Source of the DNA: Acidobacteriaceae bacterium | Lineage (GTDB): Bacteria > Acidobacteriota > Terriglobia > Terriglobales > Acidobacteriaceae | Reading direction: 5' to 3' | NCBI GenBank assembly: GCA_003166055.1 | Contig: PMWR01000339.1 | Location: 1 to 13,477 of the forward strand | DNA: 13,477 bases | Shown here: piece by piece, positions 5,936 to 13,404 of the stretch | Position numbering within the stretch: position 1 is the first letter of the stretch | Layout of the letters: each line of letters begins with the position of its first letter | Program-made: the position numbers and the translations under genes | Notes under the pieces: generated by a model | What the model was told of the DNA's origin: nothing | The model's database searches: none | The model's input: the letters and a program-made list of their open reading frames with translations, nothing else

Positions 5936-6976
5936 GTGAACAATAAAAAGCCGTTTGAAGAACTCGGTCAAAGAATCAAGGATTTAAGGGGGTCCTTCGA
6001 TCCCGATGGTCCGCTGACGCAAGAGAAATTCGGCGAACAGCTGGGGGTCAACCGGTCACAAGTCTCGGCGTGGGAAGCTGGGAAAGAGTCGCCCTCAAAC
6101 GAGAAGCTCGTGAAGCTCGGCAACATGGCTTCGCCGCCCGGCAGGTTCTGGTTTTACGAACAAGCCGGAATGGATATGCAGGCTTTGGAGGGCGACGTTC
6201 GGAAGAGACTGGCGAGCAGGCGTGGCGAGATCTCGCTCGGCGAAGTGATCCGGGTTCCACGATTTGACGCTCCGGCGCTATTGCGGCGGCTCGGCGAGAA
6301 TGAGGCAGGCGCGCAGGCTGAGCCTGCTGATCTGATCCCGTTTCCAAGTTTGTTCATTTCCGATCCGGCATCGGCGATCTGCGTGCGAGCGACGCCGCTG
6401 ATGGCAGGCCCGCAGGTTCAACCTGACGATCTCATTCTGATCGATTCCACCCAGCGCGACCTCGTCGATTTTCTGAACTGCTTTGTTGCGGTCGCCTCAG
6501 AGGACGTTCCTCTTTCCAGGCTACTGAAGCCAGAAATTGTGCGCCTGTGGCCACGCGGGCGCCCTCTCACGGAAAGAGACCGGAGGGAGATCGAACTTAA
6601 TCTGTCGCGCGATCCGCTGGTGCGCGCCGAAGAAGATCGGCGTGCTGATGAGTTGATGGCCAAAATCCTGAAAGAGGTTCTGCCCGAAGTTGTGTTCGGC
6701 ACACTGCGCCTCGATATTCCCGAAGGCACTCAGAATGAGAGTCGCGAGGGACTTAGCGAAGGAATTCCATGGCGCCTTATATTGGAAGGCGGTTTCTTCA
6801 CGAGCCCCTTGACTCCATGGAGCGTTGAAAAGTTCCAGAACGATGCGACATTGGCTTTTCCGGAAACACGAAGGCTGCGGGTTTTGGGTACCGTAACCTG
6901 CTGGCTTCGCGCGCCCGGCGCCCCAATTTTGAAGGAAAGGGGCGCCCCGATCGAGCGCGGGCGGCCAGACGAATGA
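5936..6976 (+). CDS. XRE/S24-like phage repressor lacking the autocleavage dyad
   Basis: This 346-residue protein has a Cro/CI-type helix-turn-helix at about residues 8-62 (LTQEKFGEQLGVNRSQVSAWEAGKESPS). An S24/LexA-like domain follows: ICVRATPLMAGPQVQPDDLILID at 148-170, CFVAVASEDVPLSRLL at 182-197, and a closing LRVLGTVTCWLRAP at 314-327. The serine of the usual GDSM motif appears to be Leu155 and the usual lysine before RL appears to be Ser194, so self-cleavage is unlikely. About 115 residues with a charged helix (200-313) are inserted before the last strand. The start is GTG at 5936, with GGGAG about 10 bp upstream; a weak site may keep levels low. Placed opposite the transposition operon, it should be the c-type repressor keeping transposition silent. 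Confidence 0.8.
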   Translation: MNNKKPFEELGQRIKDLRGSFDPDGPLTQEKFGEQLGVNRSQVSAWEAGKESPSNEKLVKLGNMASPPGRFWFYEQAGMDMQALEGDVRKRLASRRGEISLGEVIRVPRFDAPALLRRLGENEAGAQAEPADLIPFPSLFISDPASAICVRATPLMAGPQVQPDDLILIDSTQRDLVDFLNCFVAVASEDVPLSRLLKPEIVRLWPRGRPLTERDRREIELNLSRDPLVRAEEDRRADELMAKILKEVLPEVVFGTLRLDIPEGTQNESREGLSEGIPWRLILEGGFFTSPLTPWSVEKFQNDATLAFPETRRLRVLGTVTCWLRAPGAPILKERGAPIERGRPDE

Positions 6977-7019
6977 AATTGACCTTTGCTTCCCTGCCGT
7001 GATCGGGAAAGCGAAGTGA

Positions 7020-7069
7020 GCTTCGGCGTGCGGGCGGTCCTTCCGTGTTCCTCGCCGCCCCGCCGAAGC
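7020..7069 (+). other. Long hairpin between repressor and first coiled-coil gene
   Basis: GCTTCGGCG (7020-7028) pairs perfectly with CGCCGAAGC (7061-7069), and GGGCGG (7032-7037) with CCGCCC (7055-7060). A 3-base bulge and a 17-base loop remain. No T-run follows. It stands in the 142-bp gap before the next gene and could be a weak terminator, an mRNA-stability element or a translation-control structure. Confidence 0.55.
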
Positions 7070-7118
7070 GAATTGACTAACAGCTTGGCCAAGAACGGCC
7101 CGGCGCAGGAGAGAGAGA

Positions 7119-7805
7119 ATGACCAGGACCGCAGCAACAGCGATACCGCGCGAAACTAACAGCGCCAGGCAAGATGATCTCCGCGCTGGCGTCGATGAAC
7201 TGGAACGGGCAATCGAAAGGCTCAAGGACTCGGCTGCGCGTACCCAGATACGGTCAGAGAATCTGATGGCCGAGCGGGGACCGCTTGTCGTGCCCGCTCG
7301 GTCTGGGAAAAGTCCCGAAGCCCAAAAACGCGTGAGAGAGATCGACCAGGAACTGGAGTCCCTCCGACCGGGAATCGCAGATGACGAAACGGCGATCTTA
7401 GAGCTGGAGGCGCAGCTCGTCTGTGCGCAGGATGCGCTGTCGATGGAAAAGTGGGAAGCTGAACGCGCCAGGCTCCGCGCCTTGCTGGTGGAGCGGCTAA
7501 AAAGCGACAAGGTTGCGAACCTGCAAAAAAGGGCGGCAGACCTGATAGCGGCCGTCAAGGAAATCAAAGAAGAGGATGCGCAGCTCGGCGCCGAGATCGC
7601 TGCCTTTGATCGGAGGGCGCGCTTTACTGGGATGGAAGACGGACTCGTCGGCGGTGTGATCGCCTGGGACCTCTTCTCGCTTCTGCCGCGGGATTGCTTC
7701 GCTTACCTCAACAGAAGCTACTACGGCAAAAGCCTCCTTTTCTACGATGAGAGGTCGTGCGGCGCGGCGATCGAGAGCCTCGATCGCTTGGACTTTGCGC
7801 GTTAG
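7119..7805 (+). CDS. Coiled-coil protein of unknown function (228 residues)
   Basis: I do not recognise a family. Residues about 18-170 are charged and helical with heptad-like Leu/Ala spacing (ELERAIERLK, EIDQELESLRP, EWEAERARLRALL-type segments), so a long coiled coil is likely. The C-terminal 65 residues are different: GMEDGLVGGVIAWDLFSLLPRD, then FAYLNRSYYGKSLLFYDE, a compact aromatic-rich domain. The start is well supported, with AGGAG 7 bp before the ATG. The middle resembles the next gene product, suggesting duplication. It follows the repressor on the same strand and ends just before a strong terminator. It could therefore be a lysogenically expressed accessory factor rather than a structural protein, but nothing shows its job. 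Confidence 0.75.
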   Translation: MTRTAATAIPRETNSARQDDLRAGVDELERAIERLKDSAARTQIRSENLMAERGPLVVPARSGKSPEAQKRVREIDQELESLRPGIADDETAILELEAQLVCAQDALSMEKWEAERARLRALLVERLKSDKVANLQKRAADLIAAVKEIKEEDAQLGAEIAAFDRRARFTGMEDGLVGGVIAWDLFSLLPRDCFAYLNRSYYGKSLLFYDERSCGAAIESLDRLDFAR

Positions 7806-7824
7806 CGGCCGTCTTAGGACCGGT

Positions 7825-7850
7825 GGCCGTGCCCAATTGGGCCTTTTTTT
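7825..7850 (+). terminator. Rho-independent terminator after the first coiled-coil gene
   Basis: GCCC (7831-7834) and GGGC (7839-7842) form a hairpin around AATT. The stem can re-pair outward with GGCC at 7825, and seven T residues follow at 7844-7850. It lies 20 bp past the stop codon. It separates a repressor plus coiled-coil unit from the downstream genes, which then need their own promoter. Confidence 0.8.
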
Positions 7851-7928
7851 AGGGATGTGACTTCGAGTTTTATGGTTGTTTTGCAAGGAATTTGCGGGCG
7901 GTATGCCGCGGGAAAACGGGGATCGGAA

Positions 7929-8249
7929 ATGAGTGATTCGGCGTCAGTCTTCGAACAACCGCGTAGTCGCCGAGAAGCGTCTGAAATGCGCGTTCACCTC
8001 GGTTACGAGCTTGAAAGAGGCAAAGGCCAGATTCAGGCTCTCTCCCCCGACCGCGCCAATCTTACAGCCGAACGCGAAGCGCTGACAGCCGGTTACGGCG
8101 GAATCACTGGCCGAGACCGACAGGAGGCGCTGGCTGCAATTGATCAGAGGTTGGATGAGGTAACTCGCCTCACTGCCAAAGAGGAGACGCGGATCGGCGT
8201 CATCAATTCAAAGTTTGAAGCGTTGCGTTCTTTGGCGGGCGGGTCCTAA
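7929..8249 (+). CDS. Short coiled-coil protein, paralogue of the preceding gene
   Basis: This 106-residue protein starts at ATG 7929, with GGGGA 6 bp upstream. An in-frame ATG at 7857 would add 24 residues but overlaps the terminator zone and lacks a ribosome site. The body is charged and helical (LGYELERGKGQIQAL, ANLTAEREAL, AIDQRLDEVTRLTAKEETRIG). It aligns by eye with about residues 26-100 of the preceding protein, sharing ELER, an NLxAERxxL block, a Q(x)n-ID(Q)xL block and a final ET-I segment. Function is unknown. It is the first gene after the terminator and is followed by the tape-measure-like gene, so it could belong to a late transcription unit, for example as a small scaffold-like partner. 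Confidence 0.65.
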   Translation: MSDSASVFEQPRSRREASEMRVHLGYELERGKGQIQALSPDRANLTAEREALTAGYGGITGRDRQEALAAIDQRLDEVTRLTAKEETRIGVINSKFEALRSLAGGS

Positions 8250-8417
8250 AACGCGCCAGGACGCCCGTAGAGGCGTCGGCAGGATTCCAGGCCACTGCCC
8301 TACACGGTTTTTATGGAAGAGGCAAGGTGCCTAGCTGGGGTTCGTTCCTCAGATGCTTTAAGGGCAAGTTTTTCGGGAGCGGACCCCGAAACGGTATTCG
8401 GCAGGTCGGAGAGATTT
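8250..8417 (+). other. Intergenic region before the tape-measure-like gene
   Basis: These 168 bases contain a perfect hairpin, GACGCC (8260-8265)/GGCGTC (8272-8277), without a T-run. They also hold an open stretch in frame with the next gene. No promoter hexamer pair was convincing. The ribosome site for the downstream gene is GGAGAG at 8408-8413. Confidence 0.4.
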
Positions 8418-11400
8418 ATGGCAGTAGAAACCAGCGCCGTTAATATCGTCGTCAATGTCACCGACGCCAATAGCGCGGCGGCGATTGGCGGGGTCATAAA
8501 AAATATTGATCAGCTCGGCGCGGCTGGACTCCGGAGCGGTGAGCAGGTCACAGCCGGCATGAACAGGGGCGGAGCTGCCGCGCGGGAGATGGGCGGCCAT
8601 TTCCAGACATCGCTTGATTCGGTCCGGCTGCTCAGGCAGGAGCTGGGCATTCGCGTGCCGCGCAGCATGGAGACGATGATCTCCCGCAACGAAGTTCTGA
8701 TGGCGGGAATCACGAAGCTGAGCGGCCTGATGGCCGGCGTTGGCTTCGGAATGATCGGCGTGGCGCTCTTCGAGGAAGCGGCGAGGGGCGCTCGGGAACT
8801 CTGGCAAAACTATCTTTCGCTGAACAGCGCGGCGGATGAATACCAGAAGACGCTCGAAAAAACGAGAGATGATGAGTTTGGGAACTCTCGTGACATAGAA
8901 ACCACGACGATGCGTATTCGCGAAGCCACGGCTGCGGCGAAGGGCTTCCGCGCCGAAGCCGAAGCGACTAACCGCGCAGGATGGGGGGCAATCGTATCTG
9001 GCATCACCATGGGGAACATGCAAGGCGCTGCCAGCGGCGTAGGGATGTTGTATGGCGCGCATCAGGAGGCAGGGGCCGCGGTAAAGGGACAGGGGCAGAC
9101 AGCTACCCTCACGCCGGCGCAAATCGAGCAGCAGCACGAATTAAACGTGCTCAAAATCCAGGCGGATCATCAAAACGACGAGCTGGGCCGCAAACTCGCC
9201 GAGAACCAGGACAACTTCAACCGTGATCGGGAGCTGAATAAGGCAGAAGTAGCACTGGGCACCGCCAACCCCGAAGCGCCCGATGCCGGCAAACAGAAAT
9301 TAGCTCTCGAAAATCAGCTAGCGCGCCAAGAAGCAGCTAAAGGGGATGGCGACGCGAAGTCGCGGGCACAGGAGCTGGCCCGGATACACGAGGAAGGGAT
9401 CGAGGCCGGGATGCGCGGCTCGGCGCTCTATCACCGGCAGGAGGCGGCCGCCGAAGAGGACTTGAAGCGCCGAGGGCTGGCCACGCCGCAAGCAATAGAC
9501 GACGTGCGCGCGAAGTTCCACGGCGAGCAGATGAAGCGGCTGGAAGACGAACAGCGCGAGACTGAAAAACTCGGCCGCGAAGCTGGGATGGCTGGGATGA
9601 CCGGCATCGCGAAGACGCGCGCCGAGGGCGAGGACCGCATCGCCAGCCTCGATCCGAACCTTGACCCGACCGAGCGCGACAAGCGCATCCATTTCATCAA
9701 TCAGCAAACCAACGCGCAGATCGCGGCTGACCAGCGATCGCTTGCCGACGAAGTCAAAGGAATCGTCGATGCTTCCGCGGCTCACCAGATATCGGAGTTT
9801 GAACGGATTCGCGCCGAAGGGTCCAGGCGACTCGACGAACTGAAAAAGAAAGTCAGGGAAACGTACGGTGAAGCGCCGAAGATCGGGCCTGCATCCGTTG
9901 ACCAGCAGGCAGGCGCGCATATCTTCCGACAAGGTTCCTCGCAGATCGGCGCCGATACCCAGGATCAACTTGGGCAGGCGCGGCGCCATATGTACGAAGA
10001 GACCGAGGAGCTTGAATCCCAGGCGCGGGCGAAGTTTTATGACGCGGAGAAACAAAAGACGCTCGCCATTCAGGATGAGTATCGCGAACGCCTGCTGAAG
10101 CTGCACGAATGGGAAGAGCAGGAACTCGCCAGCAATAAGCTCACGGCGGACGAACGCGCATCGATCGAGGAAAACTACAACCGCCGCGTGGTGGCCGCGG
10201 GGCAGCAGGCCAACGCGGAGATGGTGGAAGCGTCGACGGCCGCGCGCGAGAAGATGGCGCACCAGTTCGACGAGCTGTTCGAGGGCCTCAATCACCCGAT
10301 GAAGATGCTTGAAAAGCTCGGCGACAAGGTCGCGGGCGAAGCGGCGGCATCGCTTGTGCAGCATTTTCAGCAGCGCGGCCAGGGCGCGGCCGGCGCTCAG
10401 CAAAGCACCGGCGTGGGCGTGCTCGACGATGTGCTGGGCGGCTTCGGCATTCACAGGAAGAACGCCGGCGCGCCGGGATCGGCGCAGCCAGGCGCGGCCG
10501 GCGACGCTCATGCCGGCCACGCGGTGGCAGAGGCGACATTCTCCGTATCACATGCCACGATCAACATTGACGGCGGTTCGTTCGGCGGCGGCGGTAGTTT
10601 CGCACCTGGTGGCGGAGGATACTCTGGCGGCGGCACGGCGGCTGGGAGTTCGTGGAGCGCGCCCGGCGCGAGCACAGGCCTGTTCACTCCCGGCACTTCC
10701 GGTGCGACAGGCGGATTCCATGGTTCGCCTTCGTTCGCGGGAGCTGCGCATTCGTTCTTTGACGGCACTGGCAGCGTTGCACCTTCGTTCACCAGGAGCG
10801 TGGGCGCGCCCAGTGGCGGCGGCTCGGCCACGGTTGGGAACGGCGCCGGCTTTGATATTTCAGGTTCGGCCGGGACTCGGATCGCACCAGGCGGCGCGGG
10901 CGATAGCGGCGGCAGCGGGTCTACAGGGAATTTCGCCGCGGGCAGCGGTGGCCCGGTGCCGGAGCGCCAGAACGTTGTGGGCACTGCGCTGAACGATGTT
11001 TCGCAGGGCACGGCGCTTGTCAAACAGGGCGCGCAAATATTCGGTGCAGGCGGTGACACTGGCGGCTCTTCGGGAGACGGCGGAGGATACTCAAACGGCG
11101 ACGGGGTCGGCGAAGGCGGCATTGTCAACGAGGGCTACGGTTCGAACGGCAAACTGACGCTTGGCGGCGTCGGATCGCAGACCTCGGCCAGCGGCGGCTC
11201 CAGCGCGAACGGCGGCATGCTGGGCGGCGGCGGCATCGGCGCGAACGCCGGCGGCGCGATCGGCGGCGCGCTGGGCATGTACTCGGCCGTTGAAGGCACG
11301 GGCGGCGTTGGCGGAGCGATGAAGGGCGCAATGAGCGGCATGGAGCTGGGCATGGCGCTGGGCGGCCCGGTGGGCGCGGCCATCGGCGTGGCGGCCGGCG

Positions 11401-11984
11401 CGGTGATTGGAGCCATCGGCTTTGGCGGTCGCGAACAGGCGCGCGTCTACGACTTGAAGACGGTGCGGCCCAAGCTGCTCTCCGACCAGGACGCGTACGC
11501 CCAGGGCGGCATGAGCTACACCGACGCCTACAGCGACGCGCAGCAGATGATCGGCACAAGCTGGAAGACAACCAAGGCGATGGGGCCGGCCGCGGAGAGC
11601 TACTGGGGCGACACCATCAAACCGGAACTGCTCGATGCGATGGGCAAGTTCACCGCCGAAGAAAAGGCCGGCCGCAGCATGTACAGCGCACAGAGCCAGA
11701 GTTTCGGCAGCGGAACCGACAATGTGGAAGCGACCGGTATGAACCTCAACCACGCCAACGAGCGCATCTTCTCGCCCGTTGAGAACAGCGACATCATCAA
11801 GGCCGTGAACGGCAGCGGCGGCGGAACGGCGCAGGCGCAGCCGAGCAATTCAGGCTGGTCTGGTGATTTGCATGTCCACGCAATCGACGCCGCAGGCGTA
11901 GCTCAATTTTTCGACCAGCACAAACATTTGATGCGCGGTTCCCTTAACCAAAGCTATGCAGAAAACTCCGGAGGCGGCCTGTGA
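8418..11984 (+). CDS. Tape-measure-like protein (1188 residues)
   Basis: The N-terminus (residues about 7-45: NIVVNVTDANSAAAIGGVIKNIDQLG) matches the way many phage tape measures begin. A hydrophobic segment lies at about 93-120 (AGITKLSGLMAGVGFGMIGVALF), then a long Gln/Glu/Arg/Ala-rich helical region at about 230-650. A Gly/Ser-rich stretch follows at about 719-940, then a second hydrophobic segment at about 975-1004. The C-terminus (HVHAIDAAGVAQFFDQHKHLMR) is like other tape measures. Such proteins set tail length and are threaded through the tail tube. At about 1.5 angstrom per residue it would span a tail of roughly 180 nm. The start at 8418 has GGAGAG just upstream; an ATG at 8313 would add 35 residues of doubtful value. 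No tail genes accompany it. Confidence 0.75.
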   Translation: MAVETSAVNIVVNVTDANSAAAIGGVIKNIDQLGAAGLRSGEQVTAGMNRGGAAAREMGGHFQTSLDSVRLLRQELGIRVPRSMETMISRNEVLMAGITKLSGLMAGVGFGMIGVALFEEAARGARELWQNYLSLNSAADEYQKTLEKTRDDEFGNSRDIETTTMRIREATAAAKGFRAEAEATNRAGWGAIVSGITMGNMQGAASGVGMLYGAHQEAGAAVKGQGQTATLTPAQIEQQHELNVLKIQADHQNDELGRKLAENQDNFNRDRELNKAEVALGTANPEAPDAGKQKLALENQLARQEAAKGDGDAKSRAQELARIHEEGIEAGMRGSALYHRQEAAAEEDLKRRGLATPQAIDDVRAKFHGEQMKRLEDEQRETEKLGREAGMAGMTGIAKTRAEGEDRIASLDPNLDPTERDKRIHFINQQTNAQIAADQRSLADEVKGIVDASAAHQISEFERIRAEGSRRLDELKKKVRETYGEAPKIGPASVDQQAGAHIFRQGSSQIGADTQDQLGQARRHMYEETEELESQARAKFYDAEKQKTLAIQDEYRERLLKLHEWEEQELASNKLTADERASIEENYNRRVVAAGQQANAEMVEASTAAREKMAHQFDELFEGLNHPMKMLEKLGDKVAGEAAASLVQHFQQRGQGAAGAQQSTGVGVLDDVLGGFGIHRKNAGAPGSAQPGAAGDAHAGHAVAEATFSVSHATINIDGGSFGGGGSFAPGGGGYSGGGTAAGSSWSAPGASTGLFTPGTSGATGGFHGSPSFAGAAHSFFDGTGSVAPSFTRSVGAPSGGGSATVGNGAGFDISGSAGTRIAPGGAGDSGGSGSTGNFAAGSGGPVPERQNVVGTALNDVSQGTALVKQGAQIFGAGGDTGGSSGDGGGYSNGDGVGEGGIVNEGYGSNGKLTLGGVGSQTSASGGSSANGGMLGGGGIGANAGGAIGGALGMYSAVEGTGGVGGAMKGAMSGMELGMALGGPVGAAIGVAAGAVIGAIGFGGREQARVYDLKTVRPKLLSDQDAYAQGGMSYTDAYSDAQQMIGTSWKTTKAMGPAAESYWGDTIKPELLDAMGKFTAEEKAGRSMYSAQSQSFGSGTDNVEATGMNLNHANERIFSPVENSDIIKAVNGSGGGTAQAQPSNSGWSGDLHVHAIDAAGVAQFFDQHKHLMRGSLNQSYAENSGGGL

Positions 11985-12292
11985 CGACTCGCGGACGTAA
12001 CGATCCAGGCCAACCACTACGAAAAGAAAAACAGGCGATGTCGCTCCATTGTTCCGCAGCGTGCCTCGACCTCTCTGTTCCCACCATCCAATCTTTGATT
12101 AGAGATGGCATGCTTGAGGAGTGCACAATCGGTCATTTTGACTCACGCACCAGATGGGTCACTTTGCGATCGATGCGGAGTTTTGTTGATAGCTTGCGCA
12201 AACAGAGCGGTGTGAACGCGAACGCTGAAGGAGCGCATGGCGTACCCGCCATTGCAAGCGCCCCAAATGAAGGGAAGGATGTAAATGAATAG
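11981..12292 (+). CDS. Small excisionase-like helix-turn-helix protein
   Basis: This protein has 103 residues. Residues about 20-72 read SLHCSAACLDLSVPTIQSLI, then RDGMLEE, then TRWVTLRSMRSFVDSLRKQ. The order of recognition helix, beta wing and closing helix is that of MerR/excisionase-type (HTH_17) DNA-binding proteins. The tail is Ala/Asn-rich and unstructured. The start is GTG at 11981, overlapping the tape-measure stop as GTGA, with GGAGG 6 bp upstream, so expression is coupled. An internal ATG at 12038 lacks a comparable ribosome site. Mu-type elements do not need an excisionase, so a transcriptional role is more likely. The last 8 bp overlap the next gene. Confidence 0.65.
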   Translation: MTTRGRNDPGQPLRKEKQAMSLHCSAACLDLSVPTIQSLIRDGMLEECTIGHFDSRTRWVTLRSMRSFVDSLRKQSGVNANAEGAHGVPAIASAPNEGKDVNE

Positions 12293-13211
12293 ACTCGCTG
12301 TGAGCGTGGCCAAATTCGCAGAGGCGGATAGCCTTAATGGGCAATGGATGGAGATCCTCCATGTTGGGACGGACGACGGTGAGACCTATACTCCGGCCGA
12401 TTTAGATGAAATGGTTCGCGAGTACAAGAGTCGCGCCGATGGATCGGAGGCGCCTGTCAGTTTGGGCCTTCCCTCTCAGGGGGATTCTGCGCCCATTGGC
12501 AAGATCGAAGCGCTGCGGCGTGTAGGCGATTCTCTTCAGGCAAAATTTACCGGCATAGATCCTCGCGTTGAGCACCTGTATGGGCGCGGAGTTTTCTCAA
12601 AGAAATTTGTTCAAGTGGTGCGCAAACCTGATGGTGACTCCCTGCGACGCATTGGTCTGATTCATCCTGTGTACAGTGCCGGCGCGTCGCATGACAATAT
12701 GACGCCTTCGCTGGAGGAACTGATGAAGCGGAATACAGGCAACAAAGAACACAGTTTCGGCGATGGCGGCCGCAGGGGTGGCTGGATTGGTTTCGAGTCT
12801 GAGCTGGGCTTGAAGCCCAGCGCTTCTGCCGTTGTCGATAGCCTCAAGGCCCGCGGATATTGGTCGAATCGCTATGATCGCGCCGGCATTCAACGGATTT
12901 TTGGCGCAGTGGACCACACACCTGCGGTTGGATCGATGGCCACGCTCTTAATAGGTCTGAGGGACAATGTCAACAATTGCGATCCAGGGCGTGCGGTTCT
13001 CTCGGAATGCGCACGATACTGGGCGCGGACGCGCGGTGTGAGCTTTTGTGAGGCTCTCGATCACGTCTCGCAGACAGCGTGGAATCCGTCCGGCGATCCG
13101 TTGACCGATGCAGCCAGGGCGCGCCAGAAGGAAAAGAATCTCAGCTTTGGGGAGGCTCTTGAGCAGATCGCCGAGGAGCAACCTGAGCTGACCTGGTTGC
13201 ATAGCAAGTAG
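12285..13211 (+). CDS. Mu I-like protease/scaffold protein, catalytic residues apparently lost
   Basis: This 308-residue protein has an N-terminal part with NGQWMEILHVGTDDGETYTPADLDEMV (19-44), APIGKIEALRRVGDSLQAKF (69-88) and LRRIGLIHPVYSAGA (120-134). It follows the block order of the Mu I prophage protease family, which processes heads and whose C-terminal part serves as scaffold. In family members I know, the blocks GHP, KxSxSF and LRHVG carry the likely His, Ser and His. Here they read GLP (Leu62), KKFV (Phe108) and LRRIG (Arg122). The C-terminus has two SF(C/G)EAL repeats (253-258 and 287-292), typical of the scaffold tail. GGAAGGA lies 5 bp before the ATG. No major capsid gene follows, which is unusual. 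Family call moderate; loss of activity inferred. Confidence 0.6.
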   Translation: MNRLAVSVAKFAEADSLNGQWMEILHVGTDDGETYTPADLDEMVREYKSRADGSEAPVSLGLPSQGDSAPIGKIEALRRVGDSLQAKFTGIDPRVEHLYGRGVFSKKFVQVVRKPDGDSLRRIGLIHPVYSAGASHDNMTPSLEELMKRNTGNKEHSFGDGGRRGGWIGFESELGLKPSASAVVDSLKARGYWSNRYDRAGIQRIFGAVDHTPAVGSMATLLIGLRDNVNNCDPGRAVLSECARYWARTRGVSFCEALDHVSQTAWNPSGDPLTDAARARQKEKNLSFGEALEQIAEEQPELTWLHSK

Positions 13212-13213
13212 AA

Positions 13214-13240
13214 CAACTGTCCACGTAGACGGTTGGTTTT
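13214..13240 (+). terminator. Candidate terminator after the I-like gene
   Basis: CAACTGTC (13214-13221) pairs with GACGGTTG (13228-13235), allowing one G-U pair, around a 6-base loop. GTTTT follows. It begins only 3 bp past the stop codon. The stem is modest and the T-run short, so efficiency is uncertain. Confidence 0.5.
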
Positions 13241-13404
13241 CGCTGCTGATTGTCATGATTTTTTTGCTGTTGCTTAAGTAGTAATATTCGGATCGAAAAG
13301 CGGTGGCCAAGGTAGTCACCAGCGACGCTCCGGCTTTAACTGAATACGGCGGTCCAGAGACGGCTCTGGGCGGCCGCATTTGTGTGTGTGGCGAATCCGG
13401 CCAT

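Noticed and set aside
6521..7567. 348-residue Ser/Arg-rich open frame on the minus strand across the repressor and first coiled-coil gene
   Set aside because: It overlaps two well-supported genes, and its low-complexity Ser/Arg composition is typical of an antisense shadow.
8313..8417. 35-residue N-terminal extension of the tape-measure-like protein
   Set aside because: GGAGAG sits just before the ATG at 8418, and MAVET...NIVVNV is a typical tape-measure beginning. The upstream ATG has no good ribosome site.
8250..8417. Programmed-frameshift tail chaperone (gpG/gpGT type) before the tape measure
   Set aside because: The preceding small gene is a coiled-coil protein with no slippery heptamer near its end, and no second open frame continues from it.
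9318..10520. 400-residue open frame on the minus strand opposite the tape-measure-like gene
   Set aside because: It is an antisense shadow of a GC-rich gene. It has no ribosome site and no recognisable motif, and the plus-strand frame has the clear protein features.
12948..13379. 143-residue minus-strand open frame reaching into the right end
   Set aside because: It mostly lies opposite the I-like gene, has no ribosome site and shows no family motif. A mom-like right-end gene is not supported.
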